NCBI RefSeq assembly: GCF_003477525.1
Contig: NZ_QUDO01000020.1
Coordinates: forward strand, 1 to 64,000
DNA from: Ruminococcus sp. AF41-9
GTDB lineage: Bacteria; Bacillota; Clostridia; Lachnospirales; Lachnospiraceae
Length of the DNA stretch: 64,000 bases
Direction: 5' to 3'
Both the position numbers and the translations under genes were made by a program. Each line of letters begins with the position of its first letter. Within the stretch, counting starts at the first letter, position 1. The notes beneath the pieces were generated by a model, which saw nothing but the letters and a program-made list of their open reading frames with translations, ran no database searches and was not told the DNA's origin. Positions 36,595-44,785 of the stretch are shown piece by piece.

Positions 36595-37262
36595 TTGGAG
36601 GAAGAGTTTAAGGAGTATGTGGGGGGAAATCTGAAAGATTTTACGGTTTTGGATGCTTTCGACTCATTGTTCTTAAATGGAAAGGCAAATCAGGAAGCGC
36701 AGAATCCATCTAAATATCTTTTGTACCAGGATCCAATGGCTGGTACTTTTGATCGGGAGGTGGTGGAGAGCGACGTTGGCACTGGTGCCTACTATGAGAA
36801 ATTAAAGAAGATGATGGAAATCTGCCAGGAGAATTCCCCAGAATATGCTACTCTATTTGCCTATTATGAAAAGCTAGCAGCAGTGCTGACCGATAAGGCA
36901 GATCTTGGTGTCCATATAAAAATATTTTAGATAAGAACCAGAAACCGGCTTTAAAAGAAATCTGTGAAAAAGAAATTCCGGAAATCGTAGATAATTTAGA
37001 AAAAATGAAAATTTTCAGAGAAGACCTGTGGATGTCAGAAGCAAAGCCCTTTGGTTATGAACTGATGGATGTGAAACTTGGATCTGTGATTACCAGACTT
37101 AACAGTACCATCCGGAGAATCAAAAAGTATCTGGATGGAAGCATCCCATGTCTGGAGAAACTGGAAGAAACGCGACTTCCATACTTTGAGAAAAATGCGG
37201 ACAAACGTGAAAATCACTGGAGTCAGATTACTAGTGGAAGTGATCTGATTGATACCATCTGA
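36595..37262 (+). pseudogene. GH20-like beta-N-acetylhexosaminidase, C-terminal remnant
   Basis: The frame contains EFKEYVGGNLKDFTVLDAFD, NPSKYLLYQDPMAGTFD and YYEKLAAVLTDKADLGVHIK, then shifts frame near 36925 and continues ALKEICEKEIPEIVDNLEKM, FREDLWMSEAKPFGYELMDV, to a natural end (SDLIDTI). This matches the C-terminal region of Lachnospiraceae GH20-type hexosaminidases; the catalytic barrel is missing. A homologous remnant lies at 57133. Confidence 0.55.
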
Positions 37263-37426
37263 TTTTTGAAAATTTAAAAAGATGCTTGCTTTTCAAGGTG
37301 TATAATGTTATGATTATACAAATGTTTTTTAGAAATTAAACATAAGAAATCCGAAGAAAGTAGGGGCTTTGGCATAATATCCTGCCGAGGATTGTAATAT
37401 TAGCAGAGTTCGTTCCTTTTGGAGGG

Positions 37427-37981
37427 ATGGCTCTGCTTTTTTTGATTACGAAGGAAGGGTATGGAGTGATTGAAAAACTTACAACGGACAGCTATTTAGA
37501 ATGTCTGATAAAAACTATGGTTTTTACGGCTACCATTTTTATAGAACTAGTGTGTGGATTTAGCATGACAGATATAAAACCATTTTATATTACGATATTA
37601 TTGCAGGCAATTAACAATATGTATGATGCTGGGTGTTCGATTGCAAAGAAAAAACAGGTATTTCAAGTGAATTTATTGCAGGGAATTACGTTTTTGCTTG
37701 CATTGATTGATTTGATTTCAGCAGTTTGCTTCCTTGGAAATCCACAATTGCAATCTGTGGCATCTAGGAAAGGAGTTATATTACTATCCTGTATATTTGT
37801 TGGATTTATTCTTTTGTTACTTTACAGAGAAATATTTGTTCATCTTAGCATAATTTACAGAAGAGAAAAATATAGTGCAGGTAGTAGTGTAAGAAATGTG
37901 ATTGAACCAAAAGACCTTGGGATGCAGTCCGATTGTGACGATGCATGCAACTGGGATGATAAGGAGAATAATTATGATTGA
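37427..37981 (+). CDS. Polytopic membrane protein of an unassigned three-gene operon
   Basis: A 184-residue protein with about four hydrophobic segments (CLIKTMVFTATIFIELVCGF, NLLQGITFLLALIDLISAVC, VILLSCIFVGFILLLLYREI and a first weaker one) and a charged cytoplasmic tail. GGAGG directly abuts the ATG at 37427, so a slightly later start is possible. It overlaps the next gene by eight bases. No family is recognised. Confidence 0.5.
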   Translation: MALLFLITKEGYGVIEKLTTDSYLECLIKTMVFTATIFIELVCGFSMTDIKPFYITILLQAINNMYDAGCSIAKKKQVFQVNLLQGITFLLALIDLISAVCFLGNPQLQSVASRKGVILLSCIFVGFILLLLYREIFVHLSIIYRREKYSAGSSVRNVIEPKDLGMQSDCDDACNWDDKENNYD

Positions 37982-38213
37982 AGCTGTAGCAGTACTTCTT
38001 TTTTTTATAGTTGCAGGAACTCTATGGGGGATAGTAGAAACTTTTAAATATAGGAAAAATTTTTCAAGAGACTGTGAAAACGGACAAATCTCCACTATTA
38101 AAGCGTACCGAATAAAGCGACGTGGATCCTGGCGGATTTTTGGTGACCGTATTCTAGATGAAAAATCGTTTCTGGTAATGAGGGAAAAGGAGTCAAAGTT
38201 AAAAATTCATTAA
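37974..38213 (+). CDS. Small membrane protein of the same operon
   Basis: A 79-residue protein starting after AAGGAGAATAATT inside the end of the preceding gene. One N-terminal transmembrane helix (VAVLLFFIVAGTLWGIVETF) is followed by a basic, beta-like soluble part (SRDCENGQISTIKAYRIKRR). No family is recognised. Confidence 0.5.
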   Translation: MIEAVAVLLFFIVAGTLWGIVETFKYRKNFSRDCENGQISTIKAYRIKRRGSWRIFGDRILDEKSFLVMREKESKLKIH

Positions 38214-38234
38214 TTCAATAGCGGGGTATTTTAA

Positions 38235-38786
38235 ATGGCTGAACAAAATGTTTTTAATCTAATGCAAAACGATGAGATTGGACTGTTGTGGAAAAAGATA
38301 TATCAATTACATCAAAAAACCAAAATTTATCTACTTACAGCCGAAGAAATATCAGAAAATGGGGATGCATTGATTCAGCCATTAAAAGAGCACCGGGATG
38401 CATATGATCATATTGTAAGGATTTTTGCTAGCACAACTAAAAAAGTGCCGGAAGGATACGATTACTATTCTTATATCAAAGGAAATCTTGAGAAAGCATA
38501 TGGACATGAATATCGTGCTTTTTTTGATACGGCAGACTGGCTTGCATACAATCTGCGGCATAATTTGAGAGAGCGCATAAATGCGATTCCATATAATAAA
38601 AGAAATCAATTAATCCCAAATTGCAAAGAAACAATCAAATTATTGAACCAATACCCATTTGAAATTTCTAATCTACGAAATGACAAGGATATAGTAAAAG
38701 AGTCTGACTCGGATGAGACAATAAAAGAATATGAAAATTTGCTTAGGCAATTAATAAAGTTATATAAAGAAATTGATTCAATTTGA
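38235..38786 (+). CDS. Soluble helical protein of the same operon
   Basis: A 183-residue, largely helical protein (LKEHRDAYDHIVRIFASTTK, EYRAFFDTADWLAYNLRHNL) with a coiled-coil C-terminus (TIKEYENLLRQLIKLYKEID). The segment HRDAYDHI has the R-x4-H spacing of HEPN nucleases, but one short motif is weak evidence. It lies 21 bases after the small membrane protein, so the three are likely cotranscribed. Confidence 0.5.
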   Translation: MAEQNVFNLMQNDEIGLLWKKIYQLHQKTKIYLLTAEEISENGDALIQPLKEHRDAYDHIVRIFASTTKKVPEGYDYYSYIKGNLEKAYGHEYRAFFDTADWLAYNLRHNLRERINAIPYNKRNQLIPNCKETIKLLNQYPFEISNLRNDKDIVKESDSDETIKEYENLLRQLIKLYKEIDSI

Positions 38787-39098
38787 TGTTGCTACTAAAA
38801 CAATTAATAGACTGATTGATCGTCGAAAGGTATCTGTTTGTCCATATCAGTGATATGTTACTCCATAAGGAGAGTTCAGGAATATGTAGAATATTACACT
38901 TGCTAAAAAATCTGAGTGCAGAAGCGGCAGACCTTTTTTACAAGTGTAATACGGTTTTACTTTCAAGAGTGACTCAACGACTTGAATAATTGTGCGTCGC
39001 ATTCTCGTTATTTCAGTGATGAGTTAGACGTGCAAATCTTTTCTAAAAAATACAAATAGAGGGAGTTTTATTGGACTAAATATTTTATAACAGCAGTT

Positions 39099-39146
39099 GC
39101 AGCCGGTATCTCATGATTTATAAAATGAGAATATCGGCTGCTTTTC
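39099..39146 (+). terminator. Terminator in a 570-bp gap
   Basis: GCAGCCGGTATCTCAT pairs with ATGAGAATATCGGCTGC and is followed by a short T-run. The gap 38787-39359 otherwise shows only short fragments of open frame that I cannot assign. Confidence 0.6.
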
Positions 39147-39359
39147 ATTATTTTTACCTCTAAAAGATAATCTTCTGAAAACCAAAACTGTAGTTGGATC
39201 TCAACTGAAAAAAATTAAATTTTTTTGTTACCATCCACTATTTTTTACGATATATAATATGAATGGAAATTTTTTTATTCAAAAAGGCGCCTTATCTGTT
39301 GCTGGTCAGATTATGGACAGTGACTTTTATCTTAAAGAAACCCGGAGGACAACCTGTAA

Positions 39360-39917
39360 ATGAATGATGATGAAATTATAAACCTGTTTTTGAAAAGAGA
39401 TGAGAATGGAATTATAGAATTGAGTACTAAGTATCATCCCTATTGCTACAAGATTGCCTGGAATTTATTGGCGAATAGAGAAGATGCCGAGGAATGTCTG
39501 AATGATACCTGGTTTTCAGTATGGTCACAGATTCCACCTACGCATCCTCCTGTATTGGCACACTTTTGCGGTCGGATTACAAGAAATCTTAGTATTGACT
39601 GCTTAAGGAAAAAGTTTGCAGGCAAGCGCCCGGATGTTCATATGGCAGATGTTATGGAGGAAATGGAGCAGCTAAATGTAACTTATACCGTGGAAGAACA
39701 GCTGGCGGAAAAAGAACTGATGGAAACCATAAATCGTTTTTTGGAAGAAATGTCTCCAAAGGACAGAAATATTTTTGTACGAAGATACTGGTTTTTAGAT
39801 CCTGTTTCTGTAATATCCAAAAGGCATCATATGTCAGCGGGAAGCGTGAAAATGAATTTATACAGAAACCGGAAAAAGCTGTTGAAACTGTTGGAAAAAG
39901 AAGGAGGACGCATATGA
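39360..39917 (+). CDS. ECF sigma factor
   Basis: A 185-residue sigma-70 protein: region 2 (YHPYCYKIAWNLLANREDAEECLNDTWFSVW, RITRNLSIDCLRKK) and region 4 (FLEEMSPKDRNIFVRRYWFL, then MSAGSVKMNLYRNRKKL). The ATG follows GGAGGACAACCTGTAA. The overlapping downstream gene is the frameshifted anti-sigma factor. Confidence 0.85.
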   Translation: MNDDEIINLFLKRDENGIIELSTKYHPYCYKIAWNLLANREDAEECLNDTWFSVWSQIPPTHPPVLAHFCGRITRNLSIDCLRKKFAGKRPDVHMADVMEEMEQLNVTYTVEEQLAEKELMETINRFLEEMSPKDRNIFVRRYWFLDPVSVISKRHHMSAGSVKMNLYRNRKKLLKLLEKEGGRI

Positions 39918-41301
39918 AAAAGTTTGATTTTTCAAAAGAATTTGGTAATATTGATCCAAAATATATAGAGGAAGCAGAGCGGGAATGGAGTGAAAAAAAG
40001 GAAAACCGGAGACCAAAAGGGTGGAGCAAAGCAGCAGCTGCCTGTGTGATCGTCACCTTGGGTTCTGTTATCTTTTCTAATCCACATATCCAGGCTGCAA
40101 TAAAAAATATTACATTGTCCATAGGAGAAACCCTTGGTTTCCCAAAAGGCATTGAATCTTATACGGAAGTGTTGAATACCTCTAAGGAAGACAAAGGAAT
40201 TACTGTAACATTAAAAGAAGTTGTTCTGGATAATGGGGTTCTGTTAACAAAGGTGCATGCAGAAAAAACATCTTCCGGGCAAAAGGACACGGATGATGTC
40301 CAGGATGACTGGAGCTTTGCCAATACACAGCTTGACATTGATTATCAGAAAACTACAATAAATGGACAGAAAATTGAAGAATACGAAAGCGGACACCTTC
40401 TGCCATATTCGGACGAGATTTGCTAAATACTGGACTGGATGAAAATGTCTATGATGCTGTTCTGGAATCCCGGTTTTCCCTTGATGGTGATTTGGGAGAA
40501 AATCCAGAAATACATTTGGTACTCGGTGCCTATCAAAATGAAAATCTTGGCGAAGATTATTTCGCAGAGTTTGAGTTTGATTTTTCTATTCCCCATGAGG
40601 AGCTTATGAAACAGACAGTTCATAAAAAGCTGGAAGATGTTTCTGTTAAAACAGAAGAAGGAACCGTAAAATTAACAGACTTTTCCATGAATAAACTGCA
40701 AAGTATAATTAAGGCAGAAATTCCGGAAGAACTTGAGGAAAAGCTGTATAATGGTAATGAGATGATGCTTATGGGGACAGACAGTAAAGGAAATCAGGTA
40801 CAGTATGAACTGCGCAGTAATTCGGCAGATGGTAAATCTCAATGGAGTTTTAAAACCAGTTTCTGGGGTATGTATCAGCTGGATTCTGACGGCCCGGTTC
40901 TTTTGCTCCCGGATATTGACAGCGATTATCTGGAATTAAAGCTTTATACCAGAGAACCTTACATGGCTGCAGCAGACACTGTCTGGGTTGATGACGATTT
41001 TGTAGAAATTGGTGAGACTACAGAAGCGGTAGAAGAAGTTCCGGAGGATACTTTGGAGGAAAAAAATCCGTCAGATGCAGAGGATCAGGTTGAAACTCAA
41101 ATTATCGGAGGGGCAGATGCTCCCACAGAAGTAAGGCTTCAAGACGATACAGACCAGAAAGAAAATACCGACGCAGCAGATAAAACGGATGAAGATTACG
41201 GAACCGAAGAAAGCGCATATTATGATGGAGCTACAGGTGAAATCACTGCAGAATCCGGCTGGACACCTGTCGGGGATAAAATAAGGATTCAGATTAAGTA
41301 G
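39914..41301 (+). pseudogene. Anti-sigma factor, DUF4179-like, frameshifted
   Basis: The start overlaps the sigma stop by four bases. The first frame (to 40426) has a basic N-terminus, one transmembrane helix (AAAACVIVTLGSVIFSNP) and a beta-rich domain start (KGITVTLKEVVLDNGVLLTK). The second frame (from ~40408) continues it (ENVYDAVLESRFSLDGDLGE, VKTEEGTVKLTDFSMNKLQS) to an acidic C-terminus. The frame change lies near 40400-40415. If real, the sigma factor would be unrestrained. Confidence 0.7.
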
Positions 41302-41456
41302 AGAAACGTGAATCTGTTTTCAAAAATCCCATGTCAAAGAAGCTTTGCATACCTGTTTTTTCGCTGTAAAAGGTAAATTGCTTTTCATTTGGCAGAAATT
41401 TTTATATAATCCAAGTGAGAAAGCAAAACCGATTGGAAGAACAGGAGCAGAGCAAT

Positions 41457-41894
41457 ATGAATATTGGAACGCAGATACTAAAAATACGAAAAGAAAAGGG
41501 ACTGACCCAGGAGGAATTTGGAAAAATATTTCATGTTACCAGACAGACTGTGTCTAATTGGGAAAATGAAAAGAGCTATCCGGATCTGCAGATTCTCATA
41601 GACATCAGCAATCGTTTTGATATTTCTCTCGATGTCTTAATAAAGGAAGATGTCAAAATGGTAAAAACCATGGATAAAGAAAGAGTGCTTGGATCATTGA
41701 AACGGGAAAAGTCTGTTATTGACTTTTTTACAGGTGCAGGAACTGGAATTGTAATTTCCTGCCTGTTTTCAGCTGATACAATGGTCAGAACGGTTACCAT
41801 TGTATTAGGCGTGGTCATGATCGGAATTGGCTGGTACCGGGAAGCAAAATATGACAAAAGATTGTTCAGATATATGAATAATGAAGAACGGTGA
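41457..41894 (+). CDS. XRE-family regulator with membrane helices
   Basis: A 145-residue protein with an N-terminal HTH (GTQILKIRKEKGLTQEEFGK, then HVTRQTVSNWENEKSYPDLQ) and two C-terminal transmembrane segments (IDFFTGAGTGIVISCLFSAD and TVTIVLGVVMIGIGWY). The ATG follows AGGAGCAGAGCAAT. It overlaps the signal-peptidase operon leader by ten bases or so. Membrane-anchored XRE regulators of this size are common in Lachnospiraceae; the signal is unknown. Confidence 0.8.
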   Translation: MNIGTQILKIRKEKGLTQEEFGKIFHVTRQTVSNWENEKSYPDLQILIDISNRFDISLDVLIKEDVKMVKTMDKERVLGSLKREKSVIDFFTGAGTGIVISCLFSADTMVRTVTIVLGVVMIGIGWYREAKYDKRLFRYMNNEER

Positions 41895-41904
41895 GGTGGA
41901 GAGC

Positions 41905-42462
41905 ATGAAAATCTGGCGTGAACTGTTAGGCTATGTGAAATTGATTGTAATAGTAGTGGCAATTACTCTGGTTATCAATAATGTTGTTTTGATTAACGCA
42001 AAAATCCCTTCACCCTCCATGGAAAAAACACTTATGGTGAAAGACCGCCTTTTCGGCTTTCGGCTTGCGTATGGAATTAATCTTAATCTGTTCGGTTATG
42101 AAATTTCTGAAAAGTTCAAGGACCCGGAGCGATTTGATATTGTAATATTCAAATACCCAGATGATGAAAGCCGTCTTTTTATCAAAAGAGTGATCGGACT
42201 GCCGGGAGAGGTAGTGGAAATTAAGTATGGGAAAGTTTACATTGATGGTTCACCCACTCCATTGGATGACTCTTTCATTCCGGAGAAAATGATCGGAAGT
42301 TATGGTCCATATACAGTTCCGGAAAACTGTTATTTCATGCTTGGTGATAACCGGAATGATTCGAAGGATTCACGTTCATGGAAAAACAAATTCGTGCGAT
42401 TTGACCAGCTTGTGGGGAAAGCTGTTGTAAGATACTATCCATCTTTCAAGTGGTTAGGATAA
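41905..42462 (+). CDS. lepB: Type I signal peptidase
   Basis: A 185-residue membrane peptidase that removes signal peptides from exported proteins. An N-terminal transmembrane helix (KLIVIVVAITLVINNVVLI) precedes the catalytic serine (IPSPSMEKTL) and the catalytic lysine (FIKRVIGLPGE); the C-terminal GDNRNDSKDSR box is also present. The ATG at 41905 follows GAGGTGGAGAGC. Its pairing with an XRE-membrane protein may be only positional. Confidence 0.9.
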   Translation: MKIWRELLGYVKLIVIVVAITLVINNVVLINAKIPSPSMEKTLMVKDRLFGFRLAYGINLNLFGYEISEKFKDPERFDIVIFKYPDDESRLFIKRVIGLPGEVVEIKYGKVYIDGSPTPLDDSFIPEKMIGSYGPYTVPENCYFMLGDNRNDSKDSRSWKNKFVRFDQLVGKAVVRYYPSFKWLG

Positions 42463-42466
42463 TAAG

Positions 42467-42516
42467 AAACGCGAATATCAGTGGCTTATTAAGCACTGGA
42501 ATATTCGCGTTTTTTA
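42467..42516 (+). terminator. Rho-independent terminator
   Basis: AAACGCGAATAT pairs exactly with ATATTCGCGTTT and is followed by T's; it ends the lepB transcript and borders the second Tn1549-like fragment. Confidence 0.8.
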
Positions 42517-42582
42517 TTTGATATCACTAAGATTATATATTTTCAAATATATGTAATCAGTTGGCCACATGATCAAGTTCTT

Positions 42583-42771
42583 TACAATACGCATTGGGAG
42601 GATTGCAAGCATGAGCTTTCCTTTTATCTCAATGACCGGGGGCGTGTCACTTACAACGAATTATGCCGGAAATGCCAGCATGGGTGCAGGCAGAGCTTCC
42701 GGGCGGTTGTGATTGACTGCCCCCGTTATTTATCCAAACGAGCAAAGAAAAAGGAGAAACACACCGAATGA
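42583..42771 (+). pseudogene. Small cysteine-rich protein of a Tn1549-like element, 5' truncated
   Basis: An open frame with no good start reads CKHELSFYLNDRGRVTYNEL, then CRKCQHGCRQSFRAVVIDCP and RYLSKRAKKKEKHTE. The four-cysteine stretch suggests a zinc-binding module of the type found just upstream of the RepA-like gene in Tn1549-like elements. Its stop overlaps the next ATG. The upstream edge probably marks the fragment border. Confidence 0.45.
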
Positions 42772-43109
42772 ATTTTGAATTTATGACGATAGACACACCA
42801 TTGCCGCCCTGTATGCCATTTCCCAGAGCGTTGACAGGATTTCCAGTCAGCAGCACCGCAAAGGTTATGTACTGCCGGATGTTGGACGCTATGCGCTCCA
42901 AAGGGCAGGAGGACGAGAACGGAATCCTGTTTGTCTGCTTCCCTGTCACAGCCATTGCCGCAGTCCTGTCCCGCAGCCCTATGACGGTCAAGCGTTCTCT
43001 GAATGAACTGGAAACCGCCGGACTTATCATGCGGGTGCGTCAGGGCGTTGGAGAACCAAACCGGATTTATGTGCTGATACCGGGAAAGGAGGATGCTGCC
43101 CTTGTCTGA
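42768..43109 (+). CDS. RepA N-terminal-like winged-helix protein
   Basis: A 113-residue winged-helix protein (PFPRALTGFPVSSTAKVMYC, then FPVTAIAAVLSRSPMTVKRS) like the RepA N-terminal domain proteins of Tn1549-like elements, which are near the origin of transfer genes. The ATG follows AGGAGAAACACACCGA. It overlaps the DUF3847 gene by eight bases. Its role is replication or regulation of the excised form. Confidence 0.7.
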   Translation: MNFEFMTIDTPLPPCMPFPRALTGFPVSSTAKVMYCRMLDAMRSKGQEDENGILFVCFPVTAIAAVLSRSPMTVKRSLNELETAGLIMRVRQGVGEPNRIYVLIPGKEDAALV

Positions 43110-43398
43110 TACCTCAAAGCTGGAAAAGCTCAACCGGGAGCTGGAAAAAAGTGAAAAGAAACTGCGGAAAGCCATCAATGATGAAAAGGCGTTGAAGCAC
43201 CAGTTGAAGCAGCTTACCCGAAAGGAACGGACACACCGGCTCTGTACTCGTGGCGGTATGCTGGAAAGTTTTCTGCAAGAGCCGGAACGCCTGACAGATG
43301 ATGATGTCATGCTGCTGTTGAAACTCATTTTTCACAGACAGGACACACAGGAACTATTGAAAAAACTGCTGGAGCGGGAGAAACCGGAAACCCCTTAG
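43102..43398 (+). CDS. DUF3847 family protein
   Basis: A 98-residue coiled-coil protein (LEKLNRELEKSEKKLRKAI, then RKERTHRLCTRGGMLESFLQ). DUF3847 proteins occur directly before MobA/L relaxases and are thought to act in mobilisation. A TTG at 43102 fits AAAGGAGG spacing better than the ATG at 43093 that touches it. Here the relaxase lies 1.4 kb further, separated by an inserted MerR gene. Confidence 0.75.
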   Translation: MSDTSKLEKLNRELEKSEKKLRKAINDEKALKHQLKQLTRKERTHRLCTRGGMLESFLQEPERLTDDDVMLLLKLIFHRQDTQELLKKLLEREKPETP

Positions 43399-43470
43399 TT
43401 TACTAAGGGCGCAATTATACACCACCCAGAGGTTGGTGCATTGCGTTCTCCGAAGGCTCCTCGCCGGAGG
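43399..43470. other. Inverted-repeat-rich element DNA, possible oriT area
   Basis: GGGCGCAATTATACACCACC is followed by GGTTGGTGCATTGCG, a near-inverted copy, so the two sides can fold together. DNA of this type precedes the relaxase gene in Tn1549-like elements and is where an oriT would be expected. The rest of the gap to 43791 (GC-rich, short palindromes) holds no gene I trust. Confidence 0.4.
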
Positions 43471-43791
43471 GCTGTGATTTGTGCGAGCAATGAGCCGAAC
43501 GAATATGCTTGCATATTCACTCGGCGAATGCCGCAGCAGCCGACAGAATGTCGGCTTCCGCAGTCATGGTTTGCTCCAAATCAAACAGGGGACGCTACGC
43601 TTTTATGGACTTGCCATCTGGGGACACCTTGCCTTGCAGCTATTCCCAGCCGACAAGTATAGTTGAAGAACTTCTCTATCTTTTGATAAAGACAGAAAAA
43701 TGTTATACTGAAAAAAATCAAAAATACCTATTGACTCTTACGGAACGTCATAGAATAAAGTTATCTTATCAAGAACAGGAGGTCAGCAGTT

Positions 43792-44640
43792 ATGAGGACG
43801 GTAAAAGAAATATCAGATTTAACAGGTATCAGCGTTCGCACGCTTCACTATTATGATGAAATTGGCTTGTTAAAACCAACGAAAAAAAGTGATGCGGGAT
43901 ACCGGCTTTATGACGATAAGGCATTGGAAACATTACAACAGGTTTTGTTTTTTCGTGAGTTTGATATTCCGCTGAAAGAAATCAAAGCTGTTATGGAAAA
44001 TCCAGTTCTTGAAAGAAATCAAATTTTGCAAATGCAGAGAAAAATGCTGGTAGCAAAAAAAGAACGCATGGAACGATTGATTAACAGCATTGATGACATT
44101 CTGAAAGGAGATAATAAAATGGACTTTGCGATTTTTAGTAAAACAGAAGTGGAAGAAATGTTCCAAACTATGATCGAGCATATGCCAGAAAATATGAAAA
44201 ATCTTGCAGTCAAAGAATTTGGAAGCGTTGAAGAATGGAAAAAACATTATATTGAGGTGGTTTCATCAGAAGAAATGCAGAAGGGATATGCCAAGGTTGT
44301 TGAATGGTATGGCGGAAAAGAGAAATTCTTATCTGTTGCAAATAATCCTATTAGCAAGGAGGTTGCTGAAAGCTATAACAAACGAATTGAAGGGATTTTG
44401 CAAAAACTAATAGCAAAAAGAAACTGTGATGTAAATTCTTTGGAAATTAATAAAATCGTCAAAGAGTATGGTTTGGCTATGAAGGAACTTTCTCAGATAA
44501 AAAATGAAGAAGAATTTATGCTGGCACAGGCTCAATATTATCGCAACGAAAAAATCAAACCAATGATAGATGAAAAATACGGTAAAGGTGCTTCTGAATT
44601 TTTCTCACAAGCAATAGAAGCTGTTTATAACATTAAGTAG
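43792..44640 (+). CDS. MerR-family activator with TipAS domain
   Basis: A 282-residue regulator. An N-terminal MerR HTH (VKEISDLTGISVRTLHYYDE, IGLLKPTKKSDAGYRLYDD) is followed by a coiled coil (~80-110) and a C-terminal TipAS domain (YNKRIEGILQKLIAKRN, MLAQAQYYRNEKIKPMIDE). TipAS domains bind thiopeptide-like or other antibiotics and switch the activator on. The ATG follows AGGAGGTCAGCAGTT. It sits between DUF3847 and the relaxase as cargo. No target transporter adjoins it in native order. Confidence 0.85.
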   Translation: MRTVKEISDLTGISVRTLHYYDEIGLLKPTKKSDAGYRLYDDKALETLQQVLFFREFDIPLKEIKAVMENPVLERNQILQMQRKMLVAKKERMERLINSIDDILKGDNKMDFAIFSKTEVEEMFQTMIEHMPENMKNLAVKEFGSVEEWKKHYIEVVSSEEMQKGYAKVVEWYGGKEKFLSVANNPISKEVAESYNKRIEGILQKLIAKRNCDVNSLEINKIVKEYGLAMKELSQIKNEEEFMLAQAQYYRNEKIKPMIDEKYGKGASEFFSQAIEAVYNIK

Positions 44641-44686
44641 TAGTTAATATTTAACTAAATACCCGCCGCCCACACAGCGGCACACC

Positions 44687-44723
44687 AAGCAGGAAATCTG
44701 AAAAAGGTCTCCTGCTTTTTTTC
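44687..44723 (+). terminator. Terminator before the relaxase gene
   Basis: AAGCAGGA pairs with TCCTGCTT around a loop, with seven T following. It separates the MerR gene from the relaxase transcript. Confidence 0.65.
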
Positions 44724-44785
44724 TGCTCAAAATGAGGTGGTAAAACACCACCCCATCCATGAATCAAAGAAAGGAGGGACACGAA

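Noticed and set aside
41090..41150. IIGGADAPT segment as evidence of a decarboxylase
   Set aside because: The short motif is embedded in an acidic anti-sigma tail; no transmembrane or catalytic context of the decarboxylase subunit is present.
43441..43856. Overlapping short frames upstream of the MerR gene
   Set aside because: They share GC-rich palindromic element DNA, overlap each other in different frames and have no ribosome sites.
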